The notes: generated by a model from the sequence alone, not told the origin. A stretch of 64,000 bases of DNA from Pseudonocardia sp. HH130629-09 (GCF_001294645.1 NZ_CP011868.1:3224001-3288000), one strand, 5' to 3'; positions 34,843 to 44,167 are shown, numbered from the stretch's first letter. Made by a program: numbers and translations.

Positions 34843-35097
34843 TCACTCGCCGTCGCCGCCGCCAGGGGGGAGCCCGTCGAAGATCTCCTTGCACTGCGGG
34901 CACACCGGCGACCCCGGCTTGGGCGACTTGGTCACCGGGAAGGTCTCGCCGCACAGTGCCACGACCATGTTCCCCAGGACGGCGCTCTCGGCGATCCGGT
35001 CCTTCTTGACGTAGTGGAACATGTCCGGCCGGTCGTCACCGGTCTTGTCGGTGGTCTCCGGCCGGGTGTCGACCTCGGGCAGCGTCGTCGTGGACAT
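34843..35097 (-). CDS. DUF3039 family protein
   Basis: 84 aa. The conserved core HYVKKDRIAESAVLGNMVVA is followed by LCGETF and CPQCKEIFDGLP; the Cys residues (CGE and CPxC) suggest a zinc site. Actinobacteria-specific family of unknown role. ATG 35097 is chosen. Downstream of DUF3099 with a 26-bp gap, probably co-transcribed. Confidence 0.87.
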   Translation of the reverse strand: MSTTTLPEVDTRPETTDKTGDDRPDMFHYVKKDRIAESAVLGNMVVALCGETFPVTKSPKPGSPVCPQCKEIFDGLPPGGGDGE

Positions 35098-35123
35098 GGC
35101 GCCCATGATGCCCGAACACGGCC

Positions 35124-35522
35124 TCAGCGCGTGGAGGTGGTGCCGCCGCCCGCCGTGCCCGTGGGCTGCTCGTCGTCCGTCGTGGGCCCGTCACCGGGCG
35201 GTGGCTCGTCCGCCTGGTCGATCACCGGGTGCGGGCGGGCCTCGATGGCCCGGTGCCCCTGGCGGTGCCGGTTGGGCTTCTCGGCCTTGCGTGGCAGCCG
35301 GTCGTTCGCGATCAGCACCGCCATCCACGGCAGCGGCACGGAGATCACGAGCAGGGTCACCGCGACCCACGGGTAGGTGTAGAAGACGCCGGCGAGGACC
35401 AAGCACGGGATCCGCATGCCCATCGTCCACTTGTAGCGCCGCTTGCGGATCTCCAGTTCCTCTTCGTAGGACATCTGCGCGTCCGTGATGAGAACGGGGT
35501 CCTCGCGTCGCTGGTCAGCCAC
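35124..35522 (-). CDS. DUF3099 family membrane protein
   Basis: 132 aa. The N-terminus DPVLITDAQMSYEEELEIR and RYKWTMGMRIPCLVLAG are the DUF3099 signature. Two membrane helices (about residues 38-80) are followed by a hydrophilic Pro/Thr-rich tail. GTG 35522 has GGAGG upstream and lies 8 bp inside the end of the preceding hydrolase gene, so the three genes (hydrolase, DUF3099, DUF3039) form one operon. Confidence 0.87.
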   Translation of the reverse strand: MADQRREDPVLITDAQMSYEEELEIRKRRYKWTMGMRIPCLVLAGVFYTYPWVAVTLLVISVPLPWMAVLIANDRLPRKAEKPNRHRQGHRAIEARPHPVIDQADEPPPGDGPTTDDEQPTGTAGGGTTSTR

Positions 35523-36411
35523 TGTCGAACCACCTCCCTCTCCATGGTGACACCCCTGTGCGTTCTCTGCGCGGGCGCCCGCGGGGCGCCTCGCGCACAT
35601 CCGCGGGTCCGTCGACGGTGGGATCCAACGACTCCCAGCGGCGCAGCCGCGCAGCGAGCAGCCGCGACCACCACACGACGTCGTCCGGGGTCGCAGCGAT
35701 CGACAGCCCGGCCGCGGGCAGCCGCTCCCGCAGGGTCTGTGCGGTGGACTCCGGATGCCCCGGGTCCACGGTCCAGGCCAGGATCTGCACCGGCACCGTG
35801 ATCCGCTCCAGCTCCTCCGGTGCGGGGAGGTCGGTGGCAGCCGCGCCGCGCAGGATGGCCGGGAGCAGGTCGGCGCGCACGTCGGGCTCGGTCCGCGGGC
35901 GGCCCCGGGCGGCCGGGGGGAGATCCGCGTCGTCGGCGCCGGCGTCGAGCGCCCCGATGCCGGCGGCCTCCACGGCCAGCGCGGAGCGCTCGTAGTCGCG
36001 GGCCCGGGCGCGCCGGGTCTCCCAGGCCGTCGGCGGCAGCATCAGGGTGAGGCTGGCGAACCGGCCCGGGTCGGCCAGTGCGGCGTGCAGCAGCGTCCCG
36101 GCGCCCATCGACGGTCCGACCCCGTGCACCCGCTCGCCGGGCAGGACGTGGTCGAGCAGCCCCAGCAGGTCCCGGGCCAGCGCGGGCCACCGGTAGTCGG
36201 CGGGGTCGGTGGTGCCACCGGAGCGGCCGTGGCCGCGCGCGTCGTAGCGCAGCAGCCGGATGCCCTCGACCCGGGAGGCGATGTCGAGCCGCATCAAGGT
36301 CTCGCGGCGGCGGCTGGAGGTGAGGCCGTGCAGCGCCACCACCGCCGGAGCGCCGGGTTCGTCGCGTACGTCGAAGTCCAGCGTCGCCCCGGCGATCCCG
36401 AACGTGGCCAT
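35515..36411 (-). CDS. Alpha/beta hydrolase
   Basis: 298 aa. VVALHGLTSSRRR (oxyanion), RYDARGHGRSG, nucleophile elbow GVGPSMGAGTLL (Ser), ILAWTVDPGHPEST (Asp/His region). No clear catalytic His block GGH is visible near the C-terminus, where the sequence becomes basic. Substrate unknown. ATG 36411 has AGGAGG upstream. First gene of the hydrolase-DUF3099-DUF3039 operon and divergent from the condensation-domain gene. Confidence 0.82.
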   Translation of the reverse strand: MATFGIAGATLDFDVRDEPGAPAVVALHGLTSSRRRETLMRLDIASRVEGIRLLRYDARGHGRSGGTTDPADYRWPALARDLLGLLDHVLPGERVHGVGPSMGAGTLLHAALADPGRFASLTLMLPPTAWETRRARARDYERSALAVEAAGIGALDAGADDADLPPAARGRPRTEPDVRADLLPAILRGAAATDLPAPEELERITVPVQILAWTVDPGHPESTAQTLRERLPAAGLSIAATPDDVVWWSRLLAARLRRWESLDPTVDGPADVREAPRGRPRRERTGVSPWRGRWFDSG

Positions 36412-36451
36412 GCGCTACGCCTCCTGATCATCGTCGGCCTAGGTTATGGCC

Positions 36452-38203
36452 ATGCGGCTGACGAGCGTGACGCACCTGCGCCTTCCCTACGGGACGCTGC
36501 TCGGCTACGACGTCACCGTCGGCCGCAGGGGCGACCCGGTCCCGGTCTCGTTCGACCAGCGCCGCCACGTCGACCGCGGGGACCGGCCGGGCTCGTGGAT
36601 GGCGATCACCTGCCGGCTGCCCGCAGTCGACCTCGACGCGCTGGCCGAGGCCTGGCTGGCGGTGCTGCGCCGGCACGGGACGCTGCGCACGGTGTTCTCC
36701 CCCGGCCCGGCCGGTCCCCGGCTGCACGAGGTGGACCTGCGTCCCGGCCGCTGGGTCACCCACCCCATCGCGCCCGGCCAGGCCGTCGACGACGCCGTCC
36801 GGCGGATGCTCGACGAGCGCTGCACCCCCTACGCGGCGCCCTCGCACCGGCTCTGTGTGATCCTCACCGCGGACCGGCCGACGCTCGTCGTGGCCGCCGA
36901 CCACGCCCACGTGGACATGTGGTCGCTGCTGGTGATCCTGCGCGACCTCGTGCAGGGCCTGGGCGGGACGCTGCCGGCCGGCACCGTGCGCCCCTTCGCC
37001 GAGCACACCGCCGCCCTGGCCGAGCGCGAGCCCGCGCCCGACGAGGTCCGGCAGCGCTGGGCGGAGATCCTGGCCGCGGGCGGCGACGTGATGCCCCGCT
37101 TCCCGCTGCCGCTCGGGGAGCTCACCCCCGCTCCCCCGGAGCGTGTGGAGGTGCGCGACGTGCTCGGCGTCGACGACTGCGCGCTGTTCGAACGCCGGGC
37201 ACGCGCATCCGGGGTGTCGACGCTGGCGTTGGTCACCTCGGTCATGACCCGCACCACCCGGGAGCTGGCGCACGCCCCGCTGCGCGCGGTGTTCCCGGTG
37301 CACAGCCGCTACGACGACCGCTGGCACGGCTCGGTCGGCTGGTTCATCACCAACGCGGTGATCGACGCGGGCGACCCGGACCCGCGGGCCTGCGCCGACG
37401 CCGTCCGCGAGGCCGTGCGGCTCGGGTCCTGGCCGCTCGACGACGTGCTGGCCCCCTGGGGCGGGATGCCCGAGGCCCCCGGCATGTTCGCGATCTCCTG
37501 GCTGGACCTGCGACGGCTGCCGGTGCGCATCGACCACGCCGGGTTGGAGGCGCAGTACGTCAGCTCCGCGGGCGACGCCGACGGCGTGATGCTCTGGTTC
37601 ATCCTCGACGAGGCGGGCCTGCACCTGCGCTGCCGCTACCCCGACACCGACGAGGCCAGGGAGAACGTCGGCGCCTGGCTGGACCGGGTCGTCGACGGCG
37701 TCCGGGCCTCCGCCCACCCGGCGGGTGCGGACGTCGTGCTGGCCGGGGGCCGGCTCGTCGTCGACCGGGCCACCCGGGCCGACGTCCCCGCGGTCGTCGC
37801 GCTGCTGTCGGGCGCCGGGGACACCGCCGACCCGGACGACCCGGACGACCCGGACCTCGCGCCCTACGAGGAGGCCTTCGACGCCCTGGACCGCGACCCC
37901 GGCCGGTTCCTCGCGGTCGCCCGCGCCGGCGACGGCCGGGTGGTCGCGACCGTGCAGCTCACGATCCTGCCCGGGCCCGTCCTGCGTGGCACGACCCGGT
38001 TGCAGGTCGAGGGGCTGCGGGTCGCCGTCGGGTGGCGGCGGCGCGGGGTCGGGTCGGCGCTGCTGGAGTGGGCGCACGAGCACGGGCGCGCCCGCGGCGC
38101 CGTCCTGGCCCGGGCCGGGGACACCGCCGGGGACGGGCCGCACCCGTTCCTGGCGCGGTTCGGCTACCAGCCCGACCGGGCCGGGTACACCCGGCCGCTC
38201 TGA
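36452..38203 (+). CDS. Condensation-like domain fused to GNAT acetyltransferase
   Basis: 583 aa. Residues 1-420 look like a stand-alone NRPS-type condensation domain: the HHxxxDG motif appears as DHAHVDMWS near residue 150, keeping the second His and the Asp, and later blocks include FPVHSRYDDRWHGSVGWFITN. Residues about 430-583 are a GNAT domain (VEGLRVAVGWRRRGVGSALLEWA). An acidic DPDDPDDPD stretch lies in the GNAT part. ATG 36452 is preferred to ATG 36446 because TAGGTT (36440-36445) then lies 6 nt upstream. No carrier protein or synthetase gene is adjacent, so a small free or CoA-bound substrate is possible. Function not assigned. Confidence 0.75.
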   Translation: MRLTSVTHLRLPYGTLLGYDVTVGRRGDPVPVSFDQRRHVDRGDRPGSWMAITCRLPAVDLDALAEAWLAVLRRHGTLRTVFSPGPAGPRLHEVDLRPGRWVTHPIAPGQAVDDAVRRMLDERCTPYAAPSHRLCVILTADRPTLVVAADHAHVDMWSLLVILRDLVQGLGGTLPAGTVRPFAEHTAALAEREPAPDEVRQRWAEILAAGGDVMPRFPLPLGELTPAPPERVEVRDVLGVDDCALFERRARASGVSTLALVTSVMTRTTRELAHAPLRAVFPVHSRYDDRWHGSVGWFITNAVIDAGDPDPRACADAVREAVRLGSWPLDDVLAPWGGMPEAPGMFAISWLDLRRLPVRIDHAGLEAQYVSSAGDADGVMLWFILDEAGLHLRCRYPDTDEARENVGAWLDRVVDGVRASAHPAGADVVLAGGRLVVDRATRADVPAVVALLSGAGDTADPDDPDDPDLAPYEEAFDALDRDPGRFLAVARAGDGRVVATVQLTILPGPVLRGTTRLQVEGLRVAVGWRRRGVGSALLEWAHEHGRARGAVLARAGDTAGDGPHPFLARFGYQPDRAGYTRPL

Positions 38204-38242
38204 CCCTGCTGCTCCGACCCCTGCCGGGGGCGGTGGGGCGGC

Positions 38243-39433
38243 TCAGGCCCCGTCGGGCCCGTTGCCGAGCAGCGGCTCGTCGGCGGAGCGGACCTCGGAG
38301 CCGGGCAGCCCGTCGGGGTGCTCGGCGCGGACCCGGTCCAGCGCGTCCAGCGCGATCCCGAGGTGCTTGCGCTTGCTCGTCTCGTAGAACGCCCGCGCGC
38401 CGCCGGCCAGCTTGGGCTCGGCGTGCAGCGGCTTGTCCGACACGCACAGCAGGGTCGCGTTCGGGATCCGGTAGCGGAACCCGTTGGCGGCGATCGTCGC
38501 GGACTCCATGTCCACCGCGACGGCCCGGGCCAGCCGCATCCGGTGCAGCGTCGCGGCCTGGTTGAACTCCCAGTTGCGGTTGTCGGTGGTGTGCACGACC
38601 CCCGGTCGCCAGGTCGCCTCGGCCGCGCCGAGCGCGTCCATCAGGTAGCCGTTGAGCCGGATGCTCGGGATGACCGGCACGTCGGCCGGGAGCACCTCGT
38701 CCAGCACGTGGTCGGCCCGCTGGTAGGCCGTGGCCAGCACGAAGTCGCCCAGCTCCTGGCGGTTCCGCAGGCCACCGCAGTGCCCGATCATGATCATCGT
38801 GTCCGGGCGGAGCACCGCGAGGTGGTCGGTGACGGTCTTGGCGTTGGCCGGGCCGACGCCGATGTTCACCAGGGTCACGCCGTCGCCGTCGGCGCCCGGG
38901 TGGTGGTAGGCGGGCATCTGGACACCGGCGCGGTCGGGCCGCTCGGCGTCGGGGAAGCGCTCCAGGAACGACTCGACGTGCATGGCGTAGTTGGTGAACA
39001 GCACGTGCCGCTGGAAGGACTCGGCCGGGGTGCCGGTGTAGTGCGAGAGCCGGTCGAGCGAGAGCGCCATGCGTTCCGGGCCGAACAGGAACAGCTTCTT
39101 CACGCGCAGGTCGAAGCGGTCCTCGTCGAGCGCGGCGAAGAACTCCGGGTCGGTGAACGCCCGGGCCGGTCGGGCGGCGCGGGCGGTGACGGTGGCCCCG
39201 GCGGCGAGCAGGCCGCGCAGCTCCCGGTGCAGGTAGCGGCGGATCGCGCACGGCCGGGCGAACTCGCCGGAGATCCGCGGGTTGTGCGTCGACCAGGGGC
39301 GCACGACCTCGAGCTCGGGGTACCAGCCGTCGTCGTAGACCGACTGGAGGGCGTCGAGCAGCCGGGCGATCTCGTGGTCGAGCTTCTCGGCCGGCACCGG
39401 CGGGCGGACCTGCTCGATCATCGCGGGGGTCAC
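38243..39433 (-). CDS. amn: AMP nucleosidase
   Basis: 396 aa. Hydrolyses AMP to adenine and ribose 5-phosphate, controlling the adenylate pool. NP-1 family motifs: LVNIGVGPANAKTVTDHLA, MIMIGHCGGLRNR, DMESATIAANGFRY. The N-terminal regulatory domain is shorter than in E. coli Amn (484 aa) but has VRPWSTHNPRISGEFARP. GTG 39433 overlaps the stop of the ArsR gene (GTGA), so expression is coupled to a metal- or redox-type regulator. Confidence 0.9.
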   Translation of the reverse strand: MTPAMIEQVRPPVPAEKLDHEIARLLDALQSVYDDGWYPELEVVRPWSTHNPRISGEFARPCAIRRYLHRELRGLLAAGATVTARAARPARAFTDPEFFAALDEDRFDLRVKKLFLFGPERMALSLDRLSHYTGTPAESFQRHVLFTNYAMHVESFLERFPDAERPDRAGVQMPAYHHPGADGDGVTLVNIGVGPANAKTVTDHLAVLRPDTMIMIGHCGGLRNRQELGDFVLATAYQRADHVLDEVLPADVPVIPSIRLNGYLMDALGAAEATWRPGVVHTTDNRNWEFNQAATLHRMRLARAVAVDMESATIAANGFRYRIPNATLLCVSDKPLHAEPKLAGGARAFYETSKRKHLGIALDALDRVRAEHPDGLPGSEVRSADEPLLGNGPDGA

Positions 39434-39837
39434 GACGCCTCCCCGTCGTCGGCGCCGTGCGCGTGCAGCGCGCCCGGGGCGACGGCGACCGCCGACACGA
39501 TCTCCAGCACGCGGCGGGCGAGCCCGTCGGTCAACCGGTAGCGGACCAGCCGTCCCTCGCGGTGGGCGGTGACCATGCCGTGTGCGCGCAGCAGGCGCAG
39601 CGCGTGCGAGACGGCCGAGTCGCTCATCCCGACGGCGACGGCGAGGTCGGAGACGCAGAGGTCCCCGGCGTGCTGCAGCGCGAGCAGCAGCGACAGACGG
39701 TTGGCCTCGCCCAGGACGTCCAGGACGGTCGCGGCCTCGGCCACCTTCTCCGAGTCGGCGAGCACCGCGACGGCGTCGCAGACCTGGTCCGGGTCGATCA
39801 CGCGTGCGCCGGCGAGCGCCTCCGGAACCTTGTGCAC
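39430..39837 (-). CDS. ArsR/SmtB family regulator
   Basis: 135 aa winged-helix repressor. DLCVSDLAVAVGMSDSAVSHALRLLRAHGMV is the HTH with the ELCVCDL-like metal motif reduced to a single Cys. The C-terminus APGALHAHGADDG is His/Asp-rich, as in Nmt/Czr-type zinc or nickel sensors. GTG 39837 has TAGCAT (complement of 39845-39850) 7 nt upstream. Likely autoregulates and controls amn. Confidence 0.85.
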   Translation of the reverse strand: MHKVPEALAGARVIDPDQVCDAVAVLADSEKVAEAATVLDVLGEANRLSLLLALQHAGDLCVSDLAVAVGMSDSAVSHALRLLRAHGMVTAHREGRLVRYRLTDGLARRVLEIVSAVAVAPGALHAHGADDGEAS

Positions 39838-39864
39838 GCCTGTGATGCTAGCCCTGTCGGCGGA

Positions 39865-40470
39865 TCACTTCGCCGCAGCGGCCTTCTTCTCGCGCGCCGC
39901 GGCCTTGATCGCCTTCTTCGTGTCGCGCACCTCGAGGAGGGTCTGCCCGTCGACGACGTCGGCCGCGGAGAGCCGGGTGCCGTCGGCGCCGTAGTCTCCG
40001 GCGGCCTCCCGCCAGCCGTCCGGGGTGACCCCGTACTGCTTGCCGAGGATCGCGAGGAAGATCTTCGCCTTCTGCTCGCCGTAGCCGGGCAGCGCCTTGA
40101 GCCTGCGTAGCACCTCACGTCCGTCGGGCGCGGCGCCGTCGGCCCCGGGCCGGGTCCAGATCGCGGCCGGGTCCCCGTCCCAGTCCTCCACGATCGCGCG
40201 GCACATCTCCTGCACCCGCTTGGCCATCGAGCCGCCGTAGCGGTGGATGGCGGGCGGGGTGGTGGCGAGCGTCGCGAAGGCCTCGGGGTCGTGGTCGGCG
40301 ATGACGCGCACGTCGAGCCCACCGAGGCGTTCGTAGAGCTTCAGCGGGCCACGGAACGCGACCTCCATCTGGATCTGCTGGTCGAGCAGCATGCCGATCA
40401 GCAACGCGAGGGGCTCGCGTTCCAGCAGCGCGTCGGCCTCCGGTTCCTGGGCGATGCATATCCCGCTCAT
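39865..40470 (-). CDS. HhH-GPD family base-excision DNA repair protein
   Basis: 201 aa. LIGMLLDQQIQMEVAFRGP followed by the hairpin LKALPGYGEQKAKIFLAILG is the HhH-GPD glycosylase pattern of an actinobacterial subgroup. The catalytic Asp normally some 18 residues after the hairpin is not obvious. A Lys/Ala-rich basic tail ends the protein. ATG 40470; CATCCT (complement of 40478-40483) is 7 nt upstream. Confidence 0.82.
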   Translation of the reverse strand: MSGICIAQEPEADALLEREPLALLIGMLLDQQIQMEVAFRGPLKLYERLGGLDVRVIADHDPEAFATLATTPPAIHRYGGSMAKRVQEMCRAIVEDWDGDPAAIWTRPGADGAAPDGREVLRRLKALPGYGEQKAKIFLAILGKQYGVTPDGWREAAGDYGADGTRLSAADVVDGQTLLEVRDTKKAIKAAAREKKAAAAK

Positions 40471-40501
40471 GCCGCACAGGATGGCACGCGACAATGGCGG
40501 G

Positions 40502-42070
40502 GTGCTCCCCCATCTCGACGCCGGTGCCATCGAACGCGTCCGCGGCTGCCTGCTGGACGCGGCCTACACCCCGGACGGCGTGCGCGCCCTGCTGGGCCGC
40601 TCCGCGCACGACGCGCTGACCCGCGGCGAACCGGAGCCCGCAGCCCGTGCCAGCCGCGACGGCGGTGAGCTCGGCACCCTGGTGCGGCTGTTCCTGCTCG
40701 AGGACACCGAACCCGAGCCGGCGGTGACCGCGGCACTGGGCGACCTGGACCCGCTGCTGGAGGGCAGGATCCTGCGTCGCACCCCCGACGGCATCCGGGC
40801 CGCGCTGGACGTGCGCCCCTACGGCGAGGGCACCGGCGCCGACGGCGAGCCGGGCACCGACTGGTGGGTGGTGTCCGACATCGACACCCCCGCCGCGCGG
40901 CAGGACCGCGAGCACGTAACCGGCGTCGGCGGGGCGTCGCTGACGCTGGCCGCGGCGACCGTCCGCCGCCCGGTCGGCACCCTGCTCGACCTGGGCACCG
41001 GCTGCGGGGTGCAGGCGCTGCACGGCTCCCGGCACGCGATGCGGGTCACCGCCACCGACGTGCTGCCCCGGGCGCTGGCGCTGGCCCGGCTGTCGCTGGG
41101 GCTGTCCGGGGTGGAGGTCGACCTGCGGGAGGGTCCGTGGTTCGCCCCGGTGGCCGGGGAGCGCTTCGACCAGGTGGTGTCCAACCCGCCGTTCGTGCCG
41201 GGCCCGCCACGGGTGGACTACGTCTACCGCGACTCCGGCACCGCCGGGGACTCCGCGCTGGCCGCGCTGCTGGGCGAGCTGCCCGGCCTGCTCAACCCGG
41301 GCGGGGTCGCGCAGCTGCTGGGGTCGTGGCTGCACGTGCGCGGCGAGGACTGGCCGGACCGGGTGCGTTCCTGGCTGCCCGACGGCGTCGACGCCTGGGT
41401 GCTGCAGCGCGAGGTCGTCGACCCGGGCCTGCACGTGGGCACCTGGCAGCGCGACGCCGGGCTGGTCCCGAGCTCGCGGGCGGCGCGCGAGCAGGCCGGG
41501 GCCTGGCTGGACTGGATGGCCGCCGAGCGGGTGGAGGGGGTCGGGTTCGGCTTCCTGATGCTGCGCCGCACCTCCGACCCCGAGGCCGAGCCGACCGTCG
41601 TGGTCGAGGACCTGCCCGGCGAGCTGGGCGAGGGACTGGGCCGGGAGATGACCGGCTGGCTGGACCGGGTCGACTGGCTGCGCGCCCACACCCGCGACGA
41701 GGACCTGCTGGGCGCGCGGCTGCTGCTCGCCCCGGAGACCGTGCTGGAGTCGGCGTCGTCGGTCGACCCCGACGGCGGCTGGGCCGAGCTGTCCACCACC
41801 GTGCGCCGCTGGGGCGGCCCCGGCTGGGAGCACCCCGTCGACGGCGCGGCCGCGGCGCTGCTGGCCGGCTGCCGCGGCGAGCTGCCGCTGTCGGAGCTGC
41901 TGGCGCTGCTGTCCTACGCCCACGACCTGCCGACCGACGTCCTGGTCGCGGCGACCCTGCCCGCGGTGCGCGAGTTCGTGCGGCACGGGCTCCTGCAGCC
42001 GGTGGACGGCTGGCCGCACCCGGTGCCCGCACGGACCGCGGCCGCGTCGCCGTCGGGGCCGGTCGGGTGA
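40502..42070 (+). CDS. N5-glutamine/PrmC-like SAM methyltransferase (DUF7059-type)
   Basis: 522 aa. Central methyltransferase fold: motif [19 protein letters not shown], acidic [12 protein letters not shown], and motif [12 protein letters not shown] (NPPF, typical of Gln/adenine N-methylation). An N-terminal helical domain and a C-terminal winged-helix-like domain flank it. GTG 40502 is chosen over ATG 40481: GACAAT (40490-40495) lies 6 nt upstream. The stop overlaps dtd by GTGA. Divergent from the glycosylase with only 31 bp between starts. Confidence 0.83.
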   Translation: MLPHLDAGAIERVRGCLLDAAYTPDGVRALLGRSAHDALTRGEPEPAARASRDGGELGTLVRLFLLEDTEPEPAVTAALGDLDPLLEGRILRRTPDGIRAALDVRPYGEGTGADGEPGTDWWVVSDIDTPAARQDREHVTGVGGASLTLAAATVRRPVGTLLDLGTGCGVQALHGSRHAMRVTATDVLPRALALARLSLGLSGVEVDLREGPWFAPVAGERFDQVVSNPPFVPGPPRVDYVYRDSGTAGDSALAALLGELPGLLNPGGVAQLLGSWLHVRGEDWPDRVRSWLPDGVDAWVLQREVVDPGLHVGTWQRDAGLVPSSRAAREQAGAWLDWMAAERVEGVGFGFLMLRRTSDPEAEPTVVVEDLPGELGEGLGREMTGWLDRVDWLRAHTRDEDLLGARLLLAPETVLESASSVDPDGGWAELSTTVRRWGGPGWEHPVDGAAAALLAGCRGELPLSELLALLSYAHDLPTDVLVAATLPAVREFVRHGLLQPVDGWPHPVPARTAAASPSGPVG

Positions 42071-42540
42071 GGGCCGTCGTCGCGCGGGTGCGGCGGGCGT
42101 CGGTGACGGTCGAGGCGCCCGACGGCACACCGCTGCGGGTGTCCGGGGAGATCGGGCCCGGGCTGCTGGTGCTGCTCGGTGTGCACGTCGACGACGTCGG
42201 CACCGACCCCGCCGCGACCGCACGGAAGGTCGACACGATGGCCCGCAAGCTGCACGAGCTGCGGATCCTCACCGGGGCGGACGGCGGCGAGCTGTCCTGC
42301 GCCGACACCGGCGCCCCGCTGCTGGTCGTCAGCCAGTTCACCCTGTACGGCGAGACCCGGAAGGGCCGCCGGCCGTCCTGGTCGGCGGCCGCGCGCCCGC
42401 AGGACGCCGAGCCGGTCGTCGACGCCGTGGTGGCCGCGCTGCGCGGGCGCGGCGCGACGGTGCGGACGGGCGAGTTCGGGGCGCGGATGGCCGTGGGGTC
42501 GGTCAACGACGGGCCGTTCACGGTGCTCGTCGAGGTCTGA
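42067..42540 (+). CDS. dtd: D-aminoacyl-tRNA deacylase
   Basis: 157 aa. Removes D-amino acids (and glycine from tRNA-Ala) mis-attached to t[20 protein letters not shown] is the signature active-site loop. The second conserved motif, usually NDGPVT with the Gly-cisPro pair, reads NDGPFT here. GTG 42067 overlaps the upstream methyltransferase stop, so translation is coupled. Confidence 0.92.
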   Translation: MRAVVARVRRASVTVEAPDGTPLRVSGEIGPGLLVLLGVHVDDVGTDPAATARKVDTMARKLHELRILTGADGGELSCADTGAPLLVVSQFTLYGETRKGRRPSWSAAARPQDAEPVVDAVVAALRGRGATVRTGEFGARMAVGSVNDGPFTVLVEV

Positions 42541-42640
42541 ACGCCGAGCTCGTCACCCCGGCTCTCGTCGCCGCGGCTCTCGTCGCAGCGTCACAGCGTC
42601 CTCTCACCGGACTCTCAGCCGGAAAGGGGACGATGTGGGC

Positions 42641-42925
42641 ATGGTCGCGTATCTGCTGTCGTCGTTGCTGGGGTTGTTCCAGCTCGTCCTGATCGCGCGG
42701 GTCATCGTGGACTGGATCGAAGTGCTCGGGTCCGGGCGGGGTGGCGCCGTGCTCGACACCGCCCGGCGGATCACCCACGGGCTCACCGAACCGGTCGTCG
42801 CCCCGATCCGCCGCCGGGTGCAGCCGGTGCGGATGGGAGCGGTCGGGCTGGACCTGTCGGTCCTGATCGTGTTCGTGGTCGTGCTGCTCGCCCGGGTCCT
42901 CGTGGTGCCGCTGATCCCGTTCTGA
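42641..42925 (+). CDS. YggT family membrane protein
   Basis: 94 aa, two hydrophobic segments (about 1-25 and 65-92) around the conserved LTEPVVAPIRRRV, the YggT signature. ATG 42641 has GGAAAGGGGA upstream. YggT proteins are linked to division or envelope stress in other bacteria; here the role is unknown. Confidence 0.85.
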   Translation: MVAYLLSSLLGLFQLVLIARVIVDWIEVLGSGRGGAVLDTARRITHGLTEPVVAPIRRRVQPVRMGAVGLDLSVLIVFVVVLLARVLVVPLIPF

Positions 42926-42999
42926 CCGCCCTCAGGGTGACGGCGGGCCCAGCCCCTCCCCCACCCGCCGGTAGGGACACCCCCGTCCCGTCACACGAC

Positions 43000-43035
43000 G
43001 ACGGTCCCCGCCCGGGTGACCGGGCGGGGACCGTC
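43000..43035. terminator. Strong hairpin between convergent genes
   Basis: 16-bp perfect arms GACGGTCCCCGCCCGG (43000-43015) and complement (43020-43035) with GTGA loop. It lies 75 bp after yggT and 31 bp before the end of the phasin-like gene, so it serves both directions. Confidence 0.85.
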
Positions 43036-43066
43036 GGGATCGTTCAGGGAGTCCCGGGTCGGGGAC

Positions 43067-43426
43067 TCACTTGGTGGTGCTGCGGGTGGCGCGCGCGGTC
43101 TTCTCCGCGACGGCCTCGGTGCTGCGCCCGGCGTGCTCGGTCACGGCCTCGGCCGCCTTGGTCGCCTGCTCGGTGACCTGGTCGAACACCGAGGTACCGG
43201 CGCTGACGACGGTCCGCGCGAACTCGCGCTGGTGGCCGAGCACCTGCTCGTAGAAGTCGAAGACGCGCTCGACGGCGGCGCCCGCGTCGGGCAGCTGCGG
43301 GCGGTCCCCGGCGCCGAACTGGCGGGCCAGGCCGCTCGCGGCCTCGGTCCACCCGCGGACGGACTCGGTGACCAGGTCCTGGCCACGCTTGGCGATGTCG
43401 ACGAACTGCTCGGTGGAGGCGGTCAT
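43067..43426 (-). CDS. Phasin-like PHA granule protein
   Basis: 119 aa, almost entirely amphipathic helix: FVDIAKRGQDLVTESVRGW and VFDFYEQVLGHQREFARTVV resemble phasins, and the tail is Ala/Thr/Lys-rich (AVAEKTARATRSTTK), as in PHA granule surface proteins. It sits 0.8 kb from phaC and next to an XRE regulator. ATG 43426 has GGGAGGGAAG upstream. Assignment rests on composition and context more than motifs. Confidence 0.7.
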   Translation of the reverse strand: MTASTEQFVDIAKRGQDLVTESVRGWTEAASGLARQFGAGDRPQLPDAGAAVERVFDFYEQVLGHQREFARTVVSAGTSVFDQVTEQATKAAEAVTEHAGRSTEAVAEKTARATRSTTK

Positions 43427-43537
43427 CGGTGCTTCCCTCCCGGGAGACGTGTCTGGGATGCGGACGGGGCGCACGACGAGCACCCCGACATGCCAAGAAA
43501 ACTACGCACGCCCGTTAAGTATGTCAAGCACACCTGC

Positions 43538-44029
43538 TCAGTCCCGCTGCACGAAGCTCCGGTACACCCCGAGCAGCGCCGCCTTCTGCTCGTCGGACAG
43601 CCGTGCGTCGGCCTCGATCGCCGCCTCGACACCCGGCGGGGACGTGGCCGCGGCCTCCTCGGGCGGGGCGGCGTCGCCCGCGGTGTCCGGGTCGCCGACC
43701 GCCCAGCCGGCCCGGCTGAGCATCTGGTCGGTGTTGAGGTGCAGCGCGTCGGCGATCGAGCGCAGCACCTTCAGCGACGGCTGGTGCAGCCCCCGCTCGA
43801 CCTGGCTGAGGTAGGCGTTGGACACCTGGGTCATCGCCGCCATCTCCCGCAGCGACAGCTTCGCCATCTGCCGCTGCGCCCGGATGAACCCGCCCAGGGC
43901 GTTCACCTGCGCACTCCAGGCGTCCTCGGCGGCCCTGCGGCCGTTCTCGCGCAGCTCGTCAGCGGCGGTCCCCCCGGCGTTCGGTGTCCGGCGGCCGCCG
44001 CGGGCGCGGGTCTCCCCCGCGCGGCTCAC
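43538..44029 (-). CDS. XRE family transcriptional regulator in PHA locus
   Basis: 163 aa. HTH domain from about residue 42: FIRAQRQMAKLSLREMAAM, then SNAYLSQVERGLHQPSLKVL. The C-terminal helix LSDEQKAALLGVYRSFV is preceded by an Ala/Pro linker. GTG 44029 is chosen. Sits between the phasin-like gene and phaC, both on the same strand; probable regulator of PHA genes. A 25-bp imperfect palindrome lies upstream. Confidence 0.82.
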   Translation of the reverse strand: MSRAGETRARGGRRTPNAGGTAADELRENGRRAAEDAWSAQVNALGGFIRAQRQMAKLSLREMAAMTQVSNAYLSQVERGLHQPSLKVLRSIADALHLNTDQMLSRAGWAVGDPDTAGDAAPPEEAAATSPPGVEAAIEADARLSDEQKAALLGVYRSFVQRD

Positions 44030-44142
44030 GGCGTCCCCGCCCGGAAGGACCCGCGCGACAGTCGCCGGCGCGCGGGCACAGAACGTACGCGGTCCATGGC
44101 GACGCATTCTCCCCGCCGGACCGCGGTTGTGCACGCATCCGA

Positions 44143-44167
44143 TGCAGTGTCCATGATGGACGGTGCA
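44143..44167. promoter_or_regulatory. 25-bp imperfect palindrome upstream of the XRE regulator
   Basis: Symmetry about 44155: central GTCCAT-G-ATGGAC (44149-44161) is perfect and outer TGCA (44143-44146) pairs with TGCA (44164-44167); two positions per arm mismatch. It lies between phaC (stop at 44248) and the regulator. Candidate operator. Confidence 0.5.
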
